Below are positions 6,921 through 10,975 of a stretch of 10,975 nt of DNA, one piece after another (position 1 is the first letter of the stretch; every line of letters begins with the position of its first letter). This stretch comes from Planctomycetaceae bacterium (GTDB lineage: Bacteria > Planctomycetota > Planctomycetia > Pirellulales > Thermoguttaceae), in assembly GCA_031283515.1 (NCBI GenBank), contig JAITBS010000278.1, positions 1 through 10,975 on the forward strand, read 5' to 3'. The position numbers and the translations under genes are program-made. The notes beneath the pieces were generated by a model, which worked only from the letters and a program-made list of their open reading frames with translations, did no database searches and was not told the origin of the DNA.

Positions 6921-6935
6921 AGTGAGATAAGTATA

Positions 6936-7043
6936 TCGCTGTTTAATAATTCTTTATACAAAAAACCGGTTATTTTTCTTTCATTTTCCAGATTTTTAAT
7001 GAGCATTAAAATATCAATATTGCTATTTTCCCAGTTTTCCCCT
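6936..7043. other. AT-rich intergenic stretch with a palindrome
   Basis: No gene is seen between the IS remnant and the inverted-repeat element. TTTTAATGAGCATTAAAA (6994-7011) is a perfect palindrome apart from its two central bases. It could be an operator-like or cruciform site, or chance in AT-rich DNA. Confidence 0.3.
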
Positions 7044-7155
7044 CTAGTGCTTTGTTAATCTTTAATTTTTTGGGATATTATATTTTCCGATAAGCCTGAT
7101 TGGGTCAAGGTTATCTTTCTGTCTATGCCCAATTTTAAGATTAACAAAGCACTAG
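7044..7155. mobile_element. 112-bp MITE-like inverted-repeat element
   Basis: CTAGTGCTTTGTTAATCTT (7044-7062) is the exact reverse complement of 7137-7155, and the similarity continues inward with small gaps to GGG/CCC (about 7072-7074 and 7128-7130). The outer flanks CCCCT and GGGG also pair. No ORF fits inside. The size, perfect ends and a related copy at 10836 suggest a small non-autonomous element or palindromic repeat family. It lies downstream of the tRNA gene and could also form a large hairpin in that transcript. Confidence 0.75.
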
Positions 7156-7197
7156 GGGTTGAACTTGAAACTCTAGGGGTTGAACTCAAAGCACTAG
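7145..7197. repeat. Tandem 21-bp repeat ending in the tRNA 3' end
   Basis: CTAGGGGTTGAACT begins at 7152 and again at 7173, and CTAG recurs at 7194, giving exact 21-bp spacing. CAAAGCACTAG occurs at 7145-7155 and 7187-7197. The last copy covers the discriminator and final acceptor bases of tRNA-Leu. Confidence 0.8.
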
Positions 7198-7277
7198 CCG
7201 AGGCGGGAGTCGAACCCGCACGACCTTGCGGTCAGGGGATTTTAAATCCCCAGCGTATGCCATTTCGCCACTCGGCC
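7195..7277 (-). tRNA. tRNA-Leu (anticodon UAA)
   Basis: Read on the - strand, this is a class II tRNA. The acceptor halves GGCCGAG and CTCGGCT pair with a G-U first pair, as in other bacterial tRNA-Leu. The D arm runs from GCG to CGC. The anticodon stem GGGGA/TCCCC encloses loop TTTAAAA, giving anticodon TAA (UAA), which reads UUA. A long variable arm (GACC GCAA GGTC) follows, then T arm GCGGG TTCGACT CCCGC and discriminator A. CCA is not encoded: the next bases are GTGC, so CCA must be added after transcription. The 3' end adjoins the 21-bp repeats and the inverted-repeat element. Confidence 0.97.
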
Positions 7278-7286
7278 TATGTTTTT

Positions 7287-7314
7287 AATTTATCATAACG
7301 AAACTTCTTGTCAA
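7287..7314 (-). promoter_or_regulatory. Promoter of tRNA-Leu
   Basis: On the - strand a perfect -35 TTGACA (7314-7309), a 16-bp spacer and a -10-like TAAATT (7292-7287, 4 of 6) lie just upstream of the tRNA 5' end at 7277. Transcription would start a few bases before the mature end. A 9-bp tandem, CAATATACT twice (7312-7329), overlaps the -35 region. Confidence 0.6.
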
Positions 7315-7419
7315 TATACTCAATATACTCAATTTTGCCGAATCCGTTTTTCAATCCAAAAATCCGTGAACATCGGCGTAATCGGCAGACGAATCACCAA
7401 GACCTTCAAACGCTTCGTC

Positions 7420-7448
7420 TTGACAATGAAAAGAAAGTACGGTATTGT
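7420..7448 (+). promoter_or_regulatory. Possible promoter for the Tat protein gene at 7581
   Basis: A perfect -35 TTGACA (7420-7425), a 17-bp spacer and TATTGT (7443-7448, 4 of 6 match to TATAAT). It would leave a leader of roughly 125 nt before ATG 7581. It overlaps the small ORF 7426-7584, so at most one of the two readings need be functional. Confidence 0.4.
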
Positions 7449-7584
7449 ACTTGGACAAATGTTTAACTTCGGAGAAGTTACTCGAACCATCACAAAAGTT
7501 TTCACTGGAATAGAGAGTCTTGAAATGGCTGCTACTATTAAAAACCGGATTTATAATCATTACTATCAATTTGTAAAACGATGA
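7426..7584 (+). CDS. Small hypothetical ORF overlapping the next start (52 aa)
   Basis: ATG 7426 opens a 52-residue reading frame (start MKRKYGIVLGQMFNFGEV; basic C-terminus YQFVKR). Its TGA overlaps the next gene's ATG as ATGA (7581-7584), an arrangement often seen in translationally coupled genes. The frame is open further upstream to 7279, but that part crosses the tRNA promoter and is unlikely to be coding. There is no Shine-Dalgarno site and no recognised family. It may be a real small gene, the 3' remnant of a lost gene, or a chance ORF in the leader of 7581. Confidence 0.3.
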   Translation: MKRKYGIVLGQMFNFGEVTRTITKVFTGIESLEMAATIKNRIYNHYYQFVKR

Positions 7585-8567
7585 AAAAAACAACACGTCG
7601 GGAAATACTTGGCAAAATCATAGTTGGCGGACTTACGGTTGAGGCATTGAGTCATGAAGAGAAAATTCTTGCCGAAACGAAAAAAGAAGATATTGATGCT
7701 CTTTCGTCCGCAACACGAAAAGATACGAATTGGTCAAAACTTTCTGACCTGAAAGAAAAGATTCCCGAATCAACACTTTGTCAATTACCAATGAGCCGTG
7801 TAATTCTTGGCGGTAATCTTGTGAGCGGTTTTGCTCATGCGCGTGATTTGCTTTATGTTTCTGATCTTGTGAAAGCCTATCACACAAAAGAAAAAACCTT
7901 TGCAACATTCAAACTGGCAGAAGCGTGCGGAATCAACACCTTTTTGATGAACCCCAGCCTTTGTGAACTGGTCAACGAATATTGGGAAAAAGCCGATGGA
8001 ACCCTTCAATTTATGACTAATTGTAGCGGTAAAACATCAGAACACATTTTAGCGAATTTCAAAAAATCAATCGATCATGATGCATCGTCAGTTGTTCTTC
8101 AAGGCGAAGCGGCTGACCGGCTTGTCAAGGAAAGAGATTTCAAAACAATAATTCAATGTGTCGAACTCACACGGAAAAACGAAATTCCTGTTGGTATTGC
8201 CGCTCACCGAATCGAGACATTACAAGCCTGTGTTGCTCAGGGAATTGTTCCCGACTACTGGATGAAAACATTTCATCACCATCAATATTGGTCTGCAAAA
8301 CCAGGACAAGAAGAACATGATAATATTTTCTGCCGTGATCCCAATGAAACCATCGAATTTATGAACAACCGACCAGAACCCTGGATCGCCTTCAAAGTTC
8401 TTGCCGCCGGTTCCATCAAACCACAAGATGGTTTTCGTTTTGCTTTTGAAAACGGTGCGGATTTTATTTGTGTTGGAATGTACGATTTTCAGATCGTCGA
8501 TGATATCAATCTCTGTACCAATATTCTCAAAAGTAAACTAAACCGCAAACGTGTCTGGAAAACATAA
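7581..8567 (+). CDS. Tat-exported TIM-barrel-like protein of unknown function
   Basis: A 328-residue protein. The N-terminus MKKTTRREILGKIIVGGLTV carries a twin-arginine motif (TRREIL, 5-10) and a short hydrophobic segment, so Tat export is predicted. The mature part begins near PMSRVILGGNL (70-80) and includes ARDLLYVSDLVKAYHT (87-102), an alternating strand/helix pattern, and GIAAHRIETLQAC (205-217). PDYWMKTFHHHQYW (224-237), rich in His and aromatics, may be a metal or substrate site. PWIAFKVLAAGSI (267-279) and NGADFICVGMYDF (291-303) resemble the last two strands of a TIM barrel. Similar Tat proteins seem widespread in planctomycetes beside sugar oxidoreductases, but I know no assigned activity; aldolase-like or aldo-keto-reductase-like folds are guesses. 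No Shine-Dalgarno site is seen. Confidence 0.8.
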   Translation: MKKTTRREILGKIIVGGLTVEALSHEEKILAETKKEDIDALSSATRKDTNWSKLSDLKEKIPESTLCQLPMSRVILGGNLVSGFAHARDLLYVSDLVKAYHTKEKTFATFKLAEACGINTFLMNPSLCELVNEYWEKADGTLQFMTNCSGKTSEHILANFKKSIDHDASSVVLQGEAADRLVKERDFKTIIQCVELTRKNEIPVGIAAHRIETLQACVAQGIVPDYWMKTFHHHQYWSAKPGQEEHDNIFCRDPNETIEFMNNRPEPWIAFKVLAAGSIKPQDGFRFAFENGADFICVGMYDFQIVDDINLCTNILKSKLNRKRVWKT

Positions 8568-8804
8568 GAGAAATTCTAAATGCCTATTTGGGGGCAGGCT
8601 GAAATCGACGGAAATAATCTTTTACCGGAGTTTTCAGAAGTTGCTATTCCTCGAATTATATTCCCGTTACCTTTTCAGGGCAGATTGATTTTTATACGTA
8701 AAAGGTTAAAAAAGACCAATTAATAACAAGGGAAAGTATAATACGGTGTGTCTTTATGAAAATTACTTTCATCATCATTCCGTTGAATTTTTTATAACAC
8801 TAAC

Positions 8805-8865
8805 CACAAAAAATAACACGAAAAGCGTCAAAACAAACATTTCGTATTTTTCGTGCGATTTTGTG
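8805..8865. repeat. Composite hairpin upstream of the mtaB-like gene
   Basis: CACAAAA (8805-8811) pairs with TTTTGTG (8859-8865), and CACGAAAA (8817-8824) pairs with TTTTCGTG (8848-8855), giving a two-part stem with an asymmetric internal loop and a 23-nt terminal loop. It could be a bidirectional terminator or an interspersed palindrome. Confidence 0.6.
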
Positions 8866-8904
8866 TTGTAAAATAGAAAACATCATAAATATTACGGCAA
8901 GAGG

Positions 8905-8910
8905 TATAAT
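8905..8910 (+). promoter_or_regulatory. -10 box of the mtaB-like gene
   Basis: A perfect TATAAT 61 bp before the TTG start. No TTGACA-like sequence is found at the proper distance, so it may need an activator or another sigma contact. Confidence 0.45.
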
Positions 8911-8957
8911 AGACTCGCAATTCCTAAAAAGTCAGGAACAAATTGTCCAATAATTTC

Positions 8958-8962
8958 AGGAG
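8958..8962 (+). promoter_or_regulatory. Ribosome site that supports a TTG start
   Basis: AGGAG ends 8 nt before TTG 8971. The first residues after TTG are the family's conserved N-terminus, so the TTG start is well supported. Confidence 0.85.
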
Positions 8963-8970
8963 AAACGCTA

Positions 8971-10218
8971 TTGTTTTTTCGTCTTTTCACACTTGGTTGT
9001 AAGGTCAATCAATACGAAACGGAATATGTTCGTAACAGTTTATTGCGTCTTGGTTACGCGGAATCCGAACCTGGTCATGTTGCGGATATTGTTATTGTCA
9101 ATACGTGTACAGTTACAGCGGCGAGCGAAGCAAAAGGACGAAAAGTAATTCGCAAACTTATTCGTGAAAACCCTGGTGCGGAAGTTATTGTCATGGGTTG
9201 TTCGGCAACTTATAACAGTAAACAACTTCTCAATATTAACGGTGTTTCAAAAATTATTACGGATAAACAGGGAGTTCCTGATTTTTTGAGAAGTCTTGGT
9301 TTGGCGGAATTACCAAACGGGATTCAAACATTTGGTGAACGCCATCGGGCTTATGTTAAGGTTCAGGATGGCTGCTGTGTTGGCTGTTCGTACTGTATCA
9401 TTCCCAAAGTACGCCCAACTCTTCGAAGCCGTCCCGAAAACGATGTTCTTGAAGAAATTCAAACTCTTTCACGAAACGGTTATCGGGAGATTGTTTTAAC
9501 AGGAATTCATCTTGGGCATTATGGTGCCGAATCTGCAAACAGCCGTCAAAATCTGGCGGCATTAGTTCGGCGTATTGTTGAAATGAAAGAACCATTCAGG
9601 CTTCGGTTATCGAGTCTTGAAGCGGTGGAAGTTTCTGAGGAACTGATTGATTTAATGCTTCAAAATCCGCAACGAATTTGTCCGCATCTTCATCTTTCCA
9701 TGCAAAGTGGTAGTGATGAGGTGTTGTATCGAATGCGCAGGCGTTGGCTTTCCGAACCGTTTGTACGGCGTTGTGAAGAAATCATCAGCCGTTTTGACCG
9801 TCTTGCTCTGACAACTGATATAATTGTCGGGTTTCCTGGTGAAACAGAAAAACAATTTGAGGAAACCTGCCAAATTGTTGAACGGCTTCGGTTTTCAAAA
9901 ATTCATATTTTTCGTTTCAGTCCGCGTAAAGGAACAGAAGCGGCAACATTTTCCGATACAGTTTCGCTGCCTGTCCAACGGGTTCGTGCGGTACGTCTTG
10001 CGGAGATTGCCAAACAGTTGCGAACCAATTACGCTGCGTTATTGGTCGGAGCCGCTCTTTCCGTTTTACCTGAAACAATTCATGGCGGAACCGCTGACCG
10101 ATATCTGAATGTTCAGTTTCAAAAAACAGTTAATCCCCAAATACTCGGACAACTTAGAGAGGTTCGAATCACTCATTCTCTCGGTGAAACATTATTCTGT
10201 AACATCAATGACGATTGA
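8971..10218 (+). CDS. mtaB: tRNA methylthiotransferase, MtaB/MiaB type (radical SAM)
   Basis: A radical-SAM enzyme that methylthiolates position 37 of tRNA; the MtaB type converts t6A to ms2t6A. The UPF0004 N-terminal domain binds an iron-sulfur cluster through C10 (TLGCKVNQYETE), C46 (VNTCTV) and C77 (VMGCSA). The radical-SAM domain has C135, C139 and C142 (GCCVGCSYCIIP), with an extra cysteine at C136. LTGIHLGHYG (176-185), LRLSSLE (211-217), LHLSMQSGSDEVLYRMRR (240-257) and TDIIVGFPGETE (282-293) are family motifs. The C-terminal part (about 350-415) fits a short TRAM-like domain. The length of 415 aa and the IHLGHYG motif favour MtaB over MiaB or RimO. It starts at TTG behind AGGAG. No operon partner is adjacent. 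Confidence 0.92.
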   Translation: MFFRLFTLGCKVNQYETEYVRNSLLRLGYAESEPGHVADIVIVNTCTVTAASEAKGRKVIRKLIRENPGAEVIVMGCSATYNSKQLLNINGVSKIITDKQGVPDFLRSLGLAELPNGIQTFGERHRAYVKVQDGCCVGCSYCIIPKVRPTLRSRPENDVLEEIQTLSRNGYREIVLTGIHLGHYGAESANSRQNLAALVRRIVEMKEPFRLRLSSLEAVEVSEELIDLMLQNPQRICPHLHLSMQSGSDEVLYRMRRRWLSEPFVRRCEEIISRFDRLALTTDIIVGFPGETEKQFEETCQIVERLRFSKIHIFRFSPRKGTEAATFSDTVSLPVQRVRAVRLAEIAKQLRTNYAALLVGAALSVLPETIHGGTADRYLNVQFQKTVNPQILGQLREVRITHSLGETLFCNINDD

Positions 10219-10338
10219 ATAGAATTGAATAGATATTAAATAGTTCCGTAACAATAAGCAGAACCATATTGAACCGACACAACCATTGGTTATTTTGTTA
10301 AGGCGTCGTTCAGTGCGTTCCCAAAATCTTTGTGGCTC

Positions 10339-10407
10339 AAAAACGGGTAAAAAATAAGGAAAAAATTCTCATTTTTATGTCCAACTTATCCTTATTTTGT
10401 CGTTTTT
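10339..10407. terminator. Composite stem-loop between the mtaB-like and last genes
   Basis: AAAAACG (10339-10345) pairs with CGTTTTT (10401-10407), and AAAATAAGGA (10351-10360) pairs perfectly with TCCTTATTTT (10389-10398) around a 28-nt loop. The distal arm ends in a T-run, so it may terminate rightward transcription. The rest of 10219-10469 shows no gene. Confidence 0.5.
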
Positions 10408-10469
10408 AGTGAAAATTTAATGTTTTGGTTTTACAGTTTGAGTTATTTAATTACGAAAAATTATTTACT

Positions 10470-10811
10470 ATGAAAAAATTTAGTTTTTTTATTCTTTTCC
10501 TGTATTACGTTGTATTGGTAACGAATGGAAAATTGATCGCAGAAGACCAATCGTTCAACACTATTCGTTTTTGCAAAGAGATTCCAAACGACAAGGCAAC
10601 AATGATGATTGCTAGAATTATCGCTTTTAGTAACATTCTACAAGGAGATGACTATTCTTCTTTGGAATATCTTTGGGACAATCCTTTTGATAATATTAAA
10701 TTTGACGGAAATTTTAGTATTACATATTCGTGTCTTGATTATTTAAATTCAAATCCAGATTTACCGCGAAAATATGGTAATGGCGACCAGTCTATTACTC
10801 TCTCCCACTGA
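10470..10811 (+). CDS. Small secreted hypothetical protein
   Basis: A 113-residue protein of unrecognised family. ATG 10470 begins a clear signal peptide (MKKFSFFILFLYYVVLVTNG, likely cut after LIA, 22-24). The upstream extension to TTG 10425 lacks such features and is rejected. The mature part is polar and mixed, with a helix-like stretch (KATMMIARIIAFSNIL, 43-58) and several Asp/Asn-Tyr positions. It may be truncated: the stop at 10809 lies only 24 bp before a repeat element at 10836, and the last residues (GNGDQSITLSH) end abruptly. No Shine-Dalgarno site is seen. Confidence 0.55.
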   Translation: MKKFSFFILFLYYVVLVTNGKLIAEDQSFNTIRFCKEIPNDKATMMIARIIAFSNILQGDDYSSLEYLWDNPFDNIKFDGNFSITYSCLDYLNSNPDLPRKYGNGDQSITLSH

Positions 10812-10835
10812 GCAGGCAAGGAATAGGAGCAACAA

Positions 10836-10884
10836 CTAGTGTTTTATTAATCTTAAAATTGGGAATAAGCCGACAAATAGCCTT
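10836..10884 (+). mobile_element. Second copy of the MITE-like repeat end
   Basis: The first 28 bases match the reverse complement of 7128-7155 at 26 positions (start CTAGTGTTTTATTAATCTT). The next 20 or so bases are also related, at roughly two thirds identity (GGGAATAAGCC here). No matching opposite arm is found before the window ends, so this copy is truncated, diverged or longer. The rest, 10885-10975, has no recognisable gene. Confidence 0.7.
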
Positions 10885-10975
10885 ACAAAATTAAGTAATA
10901 TATCAGTGGAATATTTTTGAATTTGTTTACAGTTGGAAATTACAAGGTAGGCAATTAACAGGTAGGCGACCTTTC

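Larger units (their letters stand above)
6380..6933 (+). mobile_element. Internally deleted IS630-family insertion sequence
   Basis: The left end ACTCATCCTACAATAAAAT (6381-6399) matches the reverse complement of the right end (6914-6932, ATTTTAAAGTGAGATAAGT) at 14 of 19 positions. At the same distance outside both ends lies a TA dinucleotide (6378-6379 and 6934-6935). TA duplication is the known IS630/Tc1 target pattern. The 554-bp body encodes only the two ends of an IS630 transposase. An intact IS630 is usually about 1.1-1.2 kb, so roughly half is missing. The element should be non-autonomous but could be mobilised in trans. Confidence 0.72.
8568..8970. other. 403-bp intergenic region with promoter elements and a hairpin
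   Basis: No credible gene. It holds two exact -10 boxes (TATAAT at 8737-8742 and 8905-8910), neither with a good -35, and a composite hairpin at 8805-8865. The open frame at ATG 8757 is only 13 codons. Confidence 0.6.

Noticed and set aside
7279..7425. Upstream extension of the small ORF at 7426
   Set aside because: It covers the - strand tRNA promoter and starts at the tRNA 5' end; the translation has repeated low-complexity strings and no start signal.
8757..8798. ATG-initiated mini-ORF (13 codons) after a TATAAT
   Set aside because: Too short, no Shine-Dalgarno, and the nearby TATAAT has no -35.
10946..10972. Repeated GGTAGGC and small AGGT/ACCT palindrome at the right edge, reminiscent of the left-edge AGGTCGC hairpin
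   Set aside because: The shared string is too short to claim a common repeat, and the window ends inside the region.
1..10975. CRISPR array, phage genes, toxin-antitoxin pair or biosynthetic cluster
   Set aside because: No regularly spaced repeat-spacer array, no phage or nuclease-type domains and no paired small overlapping genes of that kind were seen.

Overview
The window looks like a chromosome piece from a member of the Planctomycetes. The main evidence is a DUF1559-type pseudopilin followed by a small lipoprotein, two Tat-exported proteins, and a Gfo/Idh/MocA, ThuA and sugar-isomerase cluster; this combination is characteristic of that phylum. The DNA is AT-rich for a planctomycete, which would fit a host-associated or gut lineage, but that is inference. 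Nearly every gene is on the + strand. Some genes have clear Shine-Dalgarno sites (at 297, 2010 and 8958), while many have none.

Layout. Positions 1-430 hold two small hairpins, a strong promoter with an A/T-rich UP-like region, and a Shine-Dalgarno site with an ATG that opens a short leader ORF ending just after a run of 12 G. Positions 434-1950 hold the pseudopilin and a small lipoprotein. Positions 2024-6355 hold a putative sugar-catabolism block: Tat-exported Gfo/Idh/MocA oxidoreductase, exported ThuA-domain protein, sugar phosphate isomerase/epimerase, and a second exported ThuA-domain protein. Positions 6380-6933 are an internally deleted IS630-family element with recognisable terminal inverted repeats and flanking TA. 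Positions 7044-7197 hold a 112-bp inverted-repeat (MITE-like) element and a 21-bp tandem repeat that runs into the 3' end of a tRNA-Leu(UAA) gene on the - strand (7195-7277). Positions 7581-8567 encode a Tat-exported protein of unknown function, 8971-10218 an MtaB/MiaB-like tRNA methylthiotransferase starting at TTG, and 10470-10811 a small secreted hypothetical protein. A second copy of the MITE-like end starts at 10836.

How the genes may work together. The central block resembles sets in which a Gfo/Idh/MocA enzyme oxidises a sugar or glycoside and ThuA and TIM-barrel partners process the keto-sugar; the two ThuA proteins and the oxidoreductase carry export signals, the isomerase does not. 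The pseudopilin/lipoprotein pair is a separate unit. The most notable regulatory candidate is the G tract between a strong promoter/RBS/leader start and the pseudopilin. Losing one G (or gaining two) would fuse the leader in frame to the pseudopilin, so the tract could act as a phase-variable switch that changes its N-terminus or expression.
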